Of a stretch of DNA of 48,365 bases, positions 6,005 through 14,758 are shown piece after piece. A model generated the notes under the pieces. The model did not search any database. It was given only the letters and a program-made list of their open reading frames with translations, and was not told the origin of the DNA. The stretch's first letter is position 1; the number at the start of each line of letters is the position of its first letter. The position numbers and the translations under genes were made by a program. Source of the stretch: Pseudomonadota bacterium (GTDB lineage: Bacteria; Pseudomonadota; Gammaproteobacteria; Steroidobacterales; Steroidobacteraceae); the NCBI GenBank assembly GCA_025351005.1, contig JANXWS010000016.1, positions 1 through 48,365 of the forward strand, given 5' to 3'.

Positions 6005-8777
6005 CTACCTGTTCGCGTAGCGATAGTTGAAGGCGAGCCCGATCGTCCGCGGCCGGAGCGTGTAGGCTTCTGACGCAAAGTTCAGAGTCGGCCTTTGAAT
6101 CACCGCGGCGGAATTGTTGAGGTTGCGCCCGAACAACGACACTTCGAATCCGGCGTATGTCAGGCCGGCGCTCGCATCCCACGTGCCGTACGCCGGCCGG
6201 GAGTAGTCGGGAGCGCCGAGGACCAGGGTTCCGCGGCTCGAACCGACGATCTGTATCGAGCCGCGAATAAATCCGGCCAGTCGTCCGGAATGAATGACCG
6301 TGTATTCACCGGCCACGGACGCATTGAACTTCGGAACTCCCGGGACCGCGCTGCCCTTCGCGACGTACAGCAAGCCGCCATTGCTGCCCAGTCCGGGTAC
6401 GTCGTCCGTAAATGACGCGTGATTGTAGCCACCGGCAAACGTCGCCGACAGATCCGGCACCGGGCGTCCCTTCAGCTCCACTTCCACGCCGTAAGACGTA
6501 ACGTGGCCGGCGTTCCAGTCGAAGTCGGCCTCCGTCTGCGGGAGAACGACGTTCTGCTGCGTATCGTTCCATTTGAGAACGTACACGGCGGCGTCCACTG
6601 ACAGCCGATCGCCGAGGAACCGGGATTTGCCGCCGAGCTCGTAGCTCCACAGGGAATCCGGCTTGAAGGCGGTCGGCGCGACCCCGGCGCAGCCGGCGGG
6701 CGTACCGTCGCAAAAGCCGAGAGTCTGCAGGTCGCTCAGGATCCCGTAGTGGACCGGCAGCAGCCGGTTGGAGCCCCCTTCGCGGTAACCTTTGGTGGCA
6801 CTCGCGTACAGGAGCTTTGATTCGTCCACCTCCCAGGTCGCGGCAAGGCGCGGCGTCGTGGCACTGAAGTACTGGTCGGGGGGCGCGTCGTGGGTCGGGC
6901 ACCCGAGCGTATTGCCGAGCGCGTCGGGACGCCCGCAGGCGATGTAATACGTAGTTGCCGTCGTGCTCGAAGGTATCCTTCGCCGACTCATATCGAAGGC
7001 CGAGTGTGAGCCGGATCGCCGGCTGAATGTAGTAACTGACTTCCCCAAAGACCGCGCGCTGCGACGGGTTGTAGTAGCGGTGGTTGTACAGGGAGGAATC
7101 GCCGGCGGGCCATGCGCCTGGAAAGCTGCCCGGAAAGACGGCGGGGTCGTTGATGTTGAGGCCGATCTGGTTGAAGAGCCGGGTGATGCCGATCACCGGC
7201 TCGTCGTCGTACAGATCGGTCACGCTGCTCAGATAGAACGCTCCGGCGATCCAGCTGAGCGCAGCGCCGTTGCCGGAATACGGCGTCGACGCCAGCCTCG
7301 CCTCGAAGGACTTCTGCGCCTGCCGCGTCGACAGGTAGATCACCGAGTTGAGCGCCGCGATGCCGTTTGCGGGCGCGGAGCCGGGCGGAAACAAGGTCGC
7401 CAGACCCTGGACGTTGGCCAGCGTGCCATCCATGTTGCGGTCGAAGTCCCGCCGATAGAGGCTCCCCACAAGCGTCAGGTCGGCAACGCCGACGTTACCC
7501 TCGATCGTCAGACTTGGGATGGTGATGCGGTCCGTCCCGGGTTCGCGAACGGTCTTCGAGGTCTGGAAGGGCTGCAGCGGCTGGCCGGCAGCGGCCTGGT
7601 CGGAGAGCACCGCGGGGAAGAATGCGTCGATGTCGTCGCTGCTGAAGCGCTGGTAGAAGACCGCCGGCGTCGCGAACCAGGCGTCCGCCACCTGCCACTT
7701 CAGGGCGGCCCTGGCGACGGTCCAGCGATTGCCATTGATGCCCTTGGCGATGATGCTCAGGTCCGTCGGGCTGACCTGATCGATGTAGCCGCTGTCGTGA
7801 CCCTGCTGCGCTCCGAGGCGTAACGCCAACCGGCCATCGATCAGCGGCAGGTTCAGGACTCCTTCGCTGTTGTAGTTCACGCCGCCATGCTGCGTCTCGG
7901 ACGACTCGGCGGCGGCGGTTGCGTCGAACTCCCGCAGATCCGGCTGCCTGGTGATGAACCGGACGACGCCGCCGAGAGTGCCGCCGCCGTACAGCGTCCC
8001 CTGAGGTCCCCGCAGCACCTCCACCCGGTCGAGGTCGAAGAAGCGCGGCTCCGCGATCCCCTGGGAATACAGGTTCCGCGTCGTCAGCGAGACGTCGTCC
8101 TGGTAGACGCCGATCGCGGCCGTGCCAGCCAGTGAACTGACACCGCGAATCTCCAGGGTGTTGAGCCCGGGGCCGCCCTGTGTCGTGAACGAGACGTTGG
8201 GAACGGATCGGGACAGATCCGGAATGCTCGTCATGTGCCCGCGCGACAGGTCGGCGGCCGAGACGACCGAGATGCTGATCGGGACCGTGCTGACGTGCTC
8301 GCTGCGCAATTGCGAGGTGACGATGACGTCGTCAAGTACGCCGGTATCCTTGACCGCGTGCGTCGAGTCGAACGAACTTGCGCCCCGCGGGCCCGGCGCG
8401 TCGCCCGCCTTCGGCGGCGCGGCGGAAGCCGTCGCAGCGGCCCCGAAGATGCGGACGGTTCGCGCATTCAGGAATTCGAAGCTGAGTCCGGTTCCGTCGA
8501 GCAGGCGCGAGAGCGCATCACCTGGCCCGAGGCCCGCCGACACGTCCCGCGACGTGCGCGCGCGCACGATCGTCGTGACGTAGACCAACTGCAGGCGCGT
8601 CTGGTGGGCGAACTCAGCGAGCGCCGCTGCCAGTGGCTGCGACGGGATCGGGCTCGAGAGCACGGGCGCCGGTTCGACGGCAGCGGCCCCTGCGCCGAAC
8701 AGCATCCCGAGCAGGACGCCGGCGAGCCATCGCCTGGCGGCTGCAACGCGCGGTCTCTCCGTCGATCCTGGCTCCAT
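6005..8777 (-). pseudogene. TonB-dependent receptor with STN domain, broken by a +1 frameshift
   Basis: The start at 8777 has GGGAG about nine bases upstream and is followed by a signal peptide (RWLAGVLLGMLFGAGAAAVE). An STN domain (SSPIPSQPLAAALAEFAHQT to about SFEFLNARTVRIF) comes next, then the plug (DDVIVTSQ, VEVLRGPQGTLYGGGTLGGV) and a beta-barrel. The frame holds to about 6950 (EHDGNY), where one extra base moves the rest into another frame: YIACGRPDALGN to the C-terminal strand (TLRPRTIGLAFNYRYANR), which ends in Arg rather than the usual aromatic. The coding length is 3n+1, consistent with a single insertion. STN receptors usually signal through a FecR-type anti-sigma factor, and a FecR scrap lies just upstream. 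The substrate could be a siderophore or another large ligand. It may be a real null allele or a sequencing error. Confidence 0.85.
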
Positions 8778-8809
8778 CCCCGACTCCCGGCGGCCGGTCG
8801 ACCGCCGTT

Positions 8810-8956
8810 CTACTGTGTACAAGGAGTCTGCATATCGACGGTGGCAGCGCGTTCGTGACGCGAATACCGCACCGTGGCCTCCGCGTCCACATTGAGGTGC
8901 CGGACCGCGCCGTCCGGCAGCGTCCGGGTGCGTTGCTCGCCGAAGGCTGTGCCGTA
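8810..8956 (-). pseudogene. FecR-like anti-sigma factor fragment
   Basis: About 48 codons read YGTAFGEQRTRTLPDGAVRH, then LNVDAEATVRYSRHERA, then a TAG at 8810. This matches the beginning of the periplasmic FecR domain (typically GEQRxVxLxDGSxxxLNTxSxxxVRY). The rest of FecR is missing and no FecI-type sigma factor is visible upstream. It sits directly before an STN-type TonB receptor in the same orientation, the usual place for fecR. I infer a decayed fecIRA locus. Identification rests on a short match. Confidence 0.5.
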
Positions 8957-9417
8957 GGTGTGGGGCAAGCCGAGCCATTCACCGCCGCGCTGAGCGACAG
9001 ATTTTGGTGCCCTTATCGCCCAAAGCCCACTCATACCCCACCACACGGGCACGGCAAAGTCACGTCGGCCGGGCGGAGCGCAGCTGCGCGGCGCGGAATC
9101 TGGCGATGGGGGGGCGGATGTCGCAACGCAACAGGCCGGCCGCAGCCTCACGGCGGGGGCAGGGCCGTAGCGGCGTCGCGTGCCGGGACGTCACGTACAC
9201 CGCGAGACGAGCTCGGTGAACGAAGCCGGTGAGGTCGTCGGCTGGTCCGAATCCTCCCACCGGTTCGACGGGGTGCTGTCGACGGACGGCCGCACGATCG
9301 ATCCCGGCAAGCGGCCCGGAGACTGTCACAGCCAGCCGCGATCGATCCATTCGCATGGCCGGAGCGTGGGCAATGCAGGACTCATCCCCGAGGGGCGCCA
9401 GGTCGAGGAGGGCGAAA
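8957..9417. other. Intergenic stretch with no intact gene
   Basis: Apart from the FecR scrap to its left, I find no intact gene here. On the plus strand, 9213-9308 reads SVNEAGEVVGWSESSHRFDG and VLSTDGRTIDPG, which resembles one HAF-type extracellular repeat, but it has no context and may be chance. The promoter of the pectate-lyase-like gene must lie here. Confidence 0.35.
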
Positions 9418-10497
9418 GTGAAAATCATGCTCGTAAGCGCTGTTGTCTGGACACTGCTCGCCGGTTACGGAACTTCCGCGCAGGCCGTGTGCATCGGCGC
9501 CTCGGTCCATTCGTTCGGTGCCAAGGGCGACGGCCACAGCGACGACTCCGCGGCGATCCAGAGTGCCATCAACGCCGCGGCCACCGCCGGAGGGGGCTCC
9601 GTGGTATTCAGCGTGGCCCGCTATTTCACAACCGCGCGGTTCGTGGTGCCGAGAGGCGTCGTCCTGTGCGGGGCGATCGAAGGCCCGTTCGATGTCGCCG
9701 GAATCAACCCCGCCAACACCGCGGTTGCTCCCACGCTCCTGATCACGAACACCAGCGGCCCGTTCATCACCCTGAATGACCTCGGCGCCGGAGTCACCGA
9801 CCTGCTGTTCCATTACCCGAACCAGGTGGCCAGCAGCGCTGCGGCTCCGACGGCCTATCCCTATACGATCCTGGTGCTCGCCCCGGGCACGAAGGTCGCC
9901 CGCTCGACGGTGACCAACGCCTACAACTTCCTTGACATTGAGGTCGGGCGGACCATGGCCCAGGACCTCTTCATCGGAGCGTTCAACACCGGCGTCAACA
10001 TCGACCACACGCTGGACCATGTGTCGTTGCGCAATCTCCTCCACTCGGTGTTCTGGGACGTCGTGGAGGGCGCAACCTATCCGCGTCCGATCGATACCTG
10101 GGTGCTGAACCACGGGACGGCGCTGGTCGTGAACCGCATGGACAGCCTCGATGTGCATGGCTTCTTCGCGTTCTCGCGCTACACCGGAATTCTGCTCACC
10201 GACTCGCCCGACAAGTCGCAGAATCCCACGTGCGGATATGGCGCGGGAAGCGACATCGACCTGGATACCGTTCAATACGGCATCGTGATCAGCGCCTCCA
10301 ATTTCCCGGGTTACAAGTTCTCGAACGTGGACATCGGAGCCGCGCCGTCGCTCGGCCAGGCGGCGGTGCAGGTGCGGTCCGGCGGATCCATGCCACCCAA
10401 TATCGCGATCGTCGGCGGCTCGCAGCGGGGGACGTGGGCGAGTGGTGCCTACCCGGCGCCGGGCCCGTCGACGATCGTAGTGGACATCCTGCCCTGA
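9418..10497 (+). CDS. Secreted pectate-lyase-3/GH55-type beta-helix protein
   Basis: The product has 359 residues. The GTG at 9418 was chosen because GAGGAGG ends six bases upstream and MKIMLVSAVVWTLLAGYGTS with AQA gives a clean signal peptide; an ATG three codons later is the alternative. The mature protein begins VHSFGAKGDGHSDDSAAIQS, the classic Pectate_lyase_3 entry (right-handed beta-helix, D-D-x-x-A-I-Q). It continues with repeated short strands, Asn and Asp turns, such as NFLDIEVGRTMAQDLFIGAF. Relatives cleave or bind polysaccharides, or form phage tailspikes. No lyase catalytic motif can be pointed to with certainty. It shares extensive identity with the following gene and is probably a tandem duplicate. 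Confidence 0.8.
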   Translation: MKIMLVSAVVWTLLAGYGTSAQAVCIGASVHSFGAKGDGHSDDSAAIQSAINAAATAGGGSVVFSVARYFTTARFVVPRGVVLCGAIEGPFDVAGINPANTAVAPTLLITNTSGPFITLNDLGAGVTDLLFHYPNQVASSAAAPTAYPYTILVLAPGTKVARSTVTNAYNFLDIEVGRTMAQDLFIGAFNTGVNIDHTLDHVSLRNLLHSVFWDVVEGATYPRPIDTWVLNHGTALVVNRMDSLDVHGFFAFSRYTGILLTDSPDKSQNPTCGYGAGSDIDLDTVQYGIVISASNFPGYKFSNVDIGAAPSLGQAAVQVRSGGSMPPNIAIVGGSQRGTWASGAYPAPGPSTIVVDILP

Positions 10498-10553
10498 GCC
10501 CTGCCGCGTGGAGGCTGCCGGTGAGTGAAGGCCACCTGCGGAGCGTGGAGATC

Positions 10554-11942
10554 ATGACGAAGATCTGGCCGCATCTCGTCCTCGCCGCCAGCGTGGGGCT
10601 CCTCGGTGGCTGCGGCGGCGGCGCCGGGGGCGGTGGCTCCGCCGGCGGCGGATCAGCCACGCATCTCTCCGTCACCGGGCCACCGGTCAGCGGCGCCGGC
10701 GTTGCCTTCACCGTCACCGTGACCGCTCTCGATGGAGCGAACAACGTGGTGGCGGGCTATGCCGGGACCGTGCACTTCACTAGCAGCGACCCGGCGGCGG
10801 TGCTTCCGCCCGACGCGACGCTCGTGAATGGAACCCGCGCCCTCGCGGCGACGCTCGCGGATGCCGGCGTCCAGACGATCACGGCGACCGACGTGGCGTC
10901 CTTGCAAGGGTCGCTTGAGGTCAATGCCATCGCCGACGCCTTTCCAGTCGCGTCGTTCGGGGCCAAGGGCGATGGTCAGACCGACGACACGGCGGCCATC
11001 CAGAGCGCCATCAATGCCGCGAGCGCCGCCGGAGGCGGGTCGGTGGTCTTTGCCGTGGCCCGCTACTTCACCGCCGGCACGCTCGTGGTTCCGGCGGGCG
11101 TCGTCCTGTCCGGTTCGGTCGAAGGTCCATTCGATGTTGGAGGGCCGAGTCCGGCGGTTGCCCCTCTCGCGCCCACGCTGCTGGTCACCAGCACGAGCGG
11201 TCCCTTCCTCACCTTGAACGGAGTCGGGGCCGGAGTCACCGACCTGCTTTTCCATTACCCCGACCAGGTGAAGGTCAGCGCTGCCGCTCCCCGGGTCTTC
11301 CCCTACACGATTCTCCTCACCGCTCCTGGCACGAAGGTCGTCCGTTCCACGGTGACGAACGCCTACAACTTTCTGGACATCGAGGTTGGGCGCAGCATGG
11401 CGCGTGACCTCTTCGTCGGTGCCTTCAACGTCGGCATCAACATCGACCACGCGCGCGACCACGTCACGCTGCACCACATCGTCCAGACCGTGTTCTGGGA
11501 CGTCGTCGAGAACGCACCGTTCCCGAGCCCGATCGATACCTGGGTGATGAGCCACGGGACGGCCTTGGTCGCGGGCCGCGTGGACAGCCTCGAAGTGAGC
11601 GATTTCTTCGTCTTTGAGCGTTACACCGGCATGCTGCTGACGGATTCACCCGACGCCTCGCAAGGCGTTCGCTGCGGCTATGGCACGGGCAGCGGCATCG
11701 ACGTGGAGGGAGTGGTGTACGCCATCGTCGTCACCGCCTCGAACACGCCCGGTTACAAGTTCACCGGCCTGTTCCTGCAGTCTCCGTCGGGCGGCGGCCA
11801 GGCGGCGGTCCAGGTACGAGCGGGCGGATCGATGATGCCGAAGATCCTGATCAACGGAGGATCGCGGGGCGGCGGGCCCTGGGTCAGCGGCGGTTACCCG
11901 CCGCCCGGCCCGGACGCGATCGTCGTCAACATGCTGCCCTGA
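10554..11942 (+). CDS. Lipoprotein with Ig-like and pectate-lyase-3 domains
   Basis: The product has 462 residues. The N-terminus MTKIWPHLVLAASVGLLGGC is a lipoprotein signal with lipobox LGGC (Cys20), followed by a Gly/Ser linker. Residues about 33-120 (HLSVTGPPVSGAGVAFTVTV, HFTSSDPAAVLP, AGVQTITATD) form an Ig-like (Big-type) domain common in surface proteins. From about 127, VASFGAKGDGQTDDTAAIQS opens a Pectate_lyase_3 beta-helix that runs to the end and closely matches the upstream gene along its whole length, including DLLFHYPDQV, TNAYNFLDIEVGRSMARDLF and CGYGTGSGID. It is therefore a membrane-anchored paralogue. The spacing of 56 bp suggests a common transcript. Both may act on an external polysaccharide. 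Confidence 0.85.
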   Translation: MTKIWPHLVLAASVGLLGGCGGGAGGGGSAGGGSATHLSVTGPPVSGAGVAFTVTVTALDGANNVVAGYAGTVHFTSSDPAAVLPPDATLVNGTRALAATLADAGVQTITATDVASLQGSLEVNAIADAFPVASFGAKGDGQTDDTAAIQSAINAASAAGGGSVVFAVARYFTAGTLVVPAGVVLSGSVEGPFDVGGPSPAVAPLAPTLLVTSTSGPFLTLNGVGAGVTDLLFHYPDQVKVSAAAPRVFPYTILLTAPGTKVVRSTVTNAYNFLDIEVGRSMARDLFVGAFNVGINIDHARDHVTLHHIVQTVFWDVVENAPFPSPIDTWVMSHGTALVAGRVDSLEVSDFFVFERYTGMLLTDSPDASQGVRCGYGTGSGIDVEGVVYAIVVTASNTPGYKFTGLFLQSPSGGGQAAVQVRAGGSMMPKILINGGSRGGGPWVSGGYPPPGPDAIVVNMLP

Positions 11943-12020
11943 CTCATCGTCCCTGCCGTCCTGCGCGTTGGCGGCCGGCCGACCGACCGCGTACCAGCGA
12001 CGGCGCGCTGTCGTCGGCAC

Positions 12021-13214
12021 TCACCACGGAGGCGGAGGCGTCGCGCGACGGCGCGGCGGCTGGTAGAACGCGCCCTCGACGACGCGGCAGCGCGCGTTGA
12101 AGCGGTTCCACTTCAGCTCCTTCTGGTAGTAGATCTCCGCCCACAACTCGTCTCCCGGCCGGCCCCACGGCTGCCGGACGCTGGCGAGCGCGATGCTGGC
12201 CTTGGCCATCGGCGACCACATCGACGAGGTCACCGCTCCGATCACGTTGCGCTTGTCGTCGTAGACGTAGGCGTCGCGAGCGGGCTTGTTGCCTTCGACG
12301 TCGAGGCGCACCAGGCGGTAACGCGGGCCGATGCGGCTCTCCTCGAGCAGGGCGCGCCGGCCGGTGAAGTTCGGCTTCGACAGATCGACCAGCCAGCCAA
12401 GGTCGAGCTCGAACGGTGAGCGCGTCCGGTCGGTGCGCACCGCGTGATCGGCCGGCAGGAAGTCGACGCCGGCCTGGATGAACCCGGCCTCGATCCGGCT
12501 CATCTCGAGCGCGTGCGTGCCCATCGGCTTCAGGCCGTACGCGGCGCCCGCGGCGAACAGCGCGTCCCACAGCGCCTCGGCGTGCGCGGGCGCGATCCAC
12601 AGCTCGTAGCCCAGGTCGCCCGTGAAGCCGGTGCGCGACACGAGCAGTTCCGCGCCGGCGAACGGGAAGCTGCGCATCGCGAACGGCGCCAGGCCCGCGA
12701 CGCCCTCGAGGCCGAGCGCAGCGAGCACCGCGCAGCTGGTCGGGCCCTGCAGCGCGAGCGCCGCGACCTCGGCCGTTTCCTCGCGGATCGCGACGTCGAA
12801 GCCGAGCGAGGAGCGCAGCAGCCAGTCGAGCTGCCGTTCCTGCGAGCACAGCCGGAACTCGTCGTCCGCGAAGCGGAACAGGGTGCCGTCGTCGATCACC
12901 TGGCCCCGGTCGTCGCACCAGACGCAGTAGCCGACGCGGCCGGGCCTGAGCCGTGTCAGGTCGCGCGTCACCAGCCGGTCGACGAATGCGGCCGCGTCCG
13001 GCCCGCTGATGCGGTGCTTGGTCATCGGCGACAGGTCGAACACGGCGCAGGCGTTGCGCAGGGCCACGTACTCGAGCCCGACGTCGACGTACGCGTCCGC
13101 GACCGTGTAGTCGCGCCAGCGGTGCCACAGGTTGAGCGCGTTGGCCGCGGCGGTGCGCGAGTGGAACGGCGTCCTCTGCACGACCTCCCGATAGTGCTCG
13201 CGCGCGGGCCTCAC
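12021..13214 (-). CDS. GcvT-family aminomethyl/methyltransferase
   Basis: The product has 397 residues. The GTG at 13214 overlaps the TGA of the preceding gene (GTGA). The GcvT fold is clear: LRNACAVFDLSPMTKHRISG, AAAFVDRLVTRDL, VWCDDRGQVIDDGTLFR, SRTGFTGDLGYELWI, ALEMSRIEAGFI and the C-terminal barrel (TGRRALLEE, VIGAVTSSMWSPMAKASIAL). Proteins of this family bind tetrahydrofolate and accept a one-carbon unit from a methylated donor: glycine cleavage T-protein, DmdA and LigM are members. At this length it is a stand-alone enzyme, not a fusion. Coupling with two flavoproteins suggests demethylation of an amine, thioether or aryl ether, with C1 transfer to folate. The substrate is not known. 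The C-terminus (PPRRRATPPPPW) is Pro/Arg-rich. Confidence 0.85.
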   Translation of the reverse strand: MRPAREHYREVVQRTPFHSRTAAANALNLWHRWRDYTVADAYVDVGLEYVALRNACAVFDLSPMTKHRISGPDAAAFVDRLVTRDLTRLRPGRVGYCVWCDDRGQVIDDGTLFRFADDEFRLCSQERQLDWLLRSSLGFDVAIREETAEVAALALQGPTSCAVLAALGLEGVAGLAPFAMRSFPFAGAELLVSRTGFTGDLGYELWIAPAHAEALWDALFAAGAAYGLKPMGTHALEMSRIEAGFIQAGVDFLPADHAVRTDRTRSPFELDLGWLVDLSKPNFTGRRALLEESRIGPRYRLVRLDVEGNKPARDAYVYDDKRNVIGAVTSSMWSPMAKASIALASVRQPWGRPGDELWAEIYYQKELKWNRFNARCRVVEGAFYQPPRRRATPPPPW

Positions 13215-14758
13215 GGCGAGCCTCCGGCGAGCAGCACGCGGGCGGCGTTGCGGCCAGCCGCGCCGATGACGCCCCCGCCCGGGTGGCAGCCGGCGCCGCA
13301 CAGGTAGAGCCCGGCGACCGGCATCGCGTAGCGCGCCGCACCGGGAACCGGCCGCAGCATCAGCGCCTGGTCGAGCGCGAGTTCACCGTGGTGCCAGTGC
13401 CCGCCGCTGATGCGGAAGTCGCGCTCGATGTCCTGCGGCGTCAGCAGCTCGGCCGCGAGCACCTGGCCGCGGATGCCGGGCGCGTGGCGCTCGAGCAGCT
13501 CGAGCACGCATTCCTGGAAACGCCCGCGGGCGGCATCCCAGCCCGCGGCCAGGTCGTAGGGCGCGAACTGCACGATCGCCGACAGCACGTGCTGGCCGGC
13601 GGGCGCGAGCGTGCCGTCGTGGACCGTCGGCACCGTGATCTCCATGATCGGCTGCGACGAGTAGCGGCGATACTTGGCGGCGTTGAACGCCTCGTCGACG
13701 TAGGTCGCGCTCGGTGCGAGCACGAGGCGCTCGCCCGCGTCCCCGGCCGCGACGCCGCGGAACCGCGGCAGCCCGGACAGCGCCAGGTGCAGCTTCGCCG
13801 CCGTGCCGGTCGAGCGCAGGTGATGGACGCGCTGCGCGAGCTCGGCCTCGAGATGCCGGGCACCGAGCAGCCGCAGCAGCGTCGTCTTCGGATCGGCGCT
13901 CGAGACGACCGCCGCCGCCGCGATCGACTCGCCGCTCTCGAGCCGCACGCCCGCGACGCCCCCGCCGCCGACCGTGATCGCCGCGACCGGGCTGTCGAGG
14001 CGGATCTCGGCGCCGGCGCTGCGGGCGGCCGCCGCGAGCGCGTCGCAGACCGAGCCGACGCCGCCGCGCGGCAGCGCCGGCCCGCCGCCGCCCAGCCGGT
14101 GCAGGTAGCTGAACACGCTGTTGCCCGAGCGCGAGCCGAGCCGCGTGCCGAGCACGGCGTCGACGGCGAGCGCGCCCTTGAGCGCCGGGCTTGCGAACGA
14201 CTCCTCGAGCACGTCGTAGATCGCCATCGTCACCACGCGCAGGAACTCGCGCATGTCGTCGCGGCCGAGCCTGCGGATGTCGAGGCCGAGTGCCGCCGCC
14301 GGCAGCGCGTCGCGCCAGCGGGCCCACGCGAGTCGCGGCGGCACGCGGTGGTGCTGGCGCGCGAGCACGGCCGCGAAGCGCCGCATCCGGTCGATGAACG
14401 GCCCGTAGGCCGCGCGGTCGGCGTCCGGAACTGCGCCGGCGACGATGCGGTTGCCGTCGAGCACGAGCGCCTCGCCCTGCTCGGCCAGCGCGACGGTCCT
14501 GAGGCGGGTCCGCGCGAACTCGAGACCATGCCGCCGGAGCCCGAGCTCGCGGACGATTTCGGCGTCGAGCAGGTGGGTCAGGTGCGCGACCGACGACACC
14601 CTGAACCGCGGCGCGAACTCGCGCGTCACGGCCGCGCCGCCGACGTGCCCCTGCGCCTCGACGACCAGCACGCGGCGGCCGGCGCGCGCCAGGTAGGCCG
14701 CCGCCGCGAGGCCGTTGTGGCCGGCGCCGATCACGACGACGGGCGGCCCCTCAGTCAT
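13211..14758 (-). CDS. Phytoene-dehydrogenase-like FAD oxidoreductase (COG1233)
   Basis: The product has 515 residues. The N-terminal Rossmann motif VVVIGAGHNGLAAAAYLARA and GG AAVTREF region bind FAD, as in CrtI-type amine-oxidase-fold flavoproteins. The middle (GGVGSVCDALAAAARSAGAE, then SSADPKTTLLRLLGA) and the C-terminal FAD-contact segment (MPVAGLYLCGAGCHPGGGVI, then GAAGRNAARVLL) are characteristic of COG1233. Carotenoid desaturases share the fold, but no crtB or crtE is present. The ATG at 14758 overlaps the upstream gene by eight bases (ATGACTGA), so the two are coupled. Substrate unknown; the GcvT partner suggests oxidation of a methylated compound. Confidence 0.85.
   Translation of the reverse strand: MTEGPPVVVIGAGHNGLAAAAYLARAGRRVLVVEAQGHVGGAAVTREFAPRFRVSSVAHLTHLLDAEIVRELGLRRHGLEFARTRLRTVALAEQGEALVLDGNRIVAGAVPDADRAAYGPFIDRMRRFAAVLARQHHRVPPRLAWARWRDALPAAALGLDIRRLGRDDMREFLRVVTMAIYDVLEESFASPALKGALAVDAVLGTRLGSRSGNSVFSYLHRLGGGGPALPRGGVGSVCDALAAAARSAGAEIRLDSPVAAITVGGGGVAGVRLESGESIAAAAVVSSADPKTTLLRLLGARHLEAELAQRVHHLRSTGTAAKLHLALSGLPRFRGVAAGDAGERLVLAPSATYVDEAFNAAKYRRYSSQPIMEITVPTVHDGTLAPAGQHVLSAIVQFAPYDLAAGWDAARGRFQECVLELLERHAPGIRGQVLAAELLTPQDIERDFRISGGHWHHGELALDQALMLRPVPGAARYAMPVAGLYLCGAGCHPGGGVIGAAGRNAARVLLAGGSP

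Noticed and set aside
9213-9308. Possible HAF-type extracellular repeat
   Set aside because: A single repeat-like match of about 30 residues, with no flanking repeats or start; could be chance.
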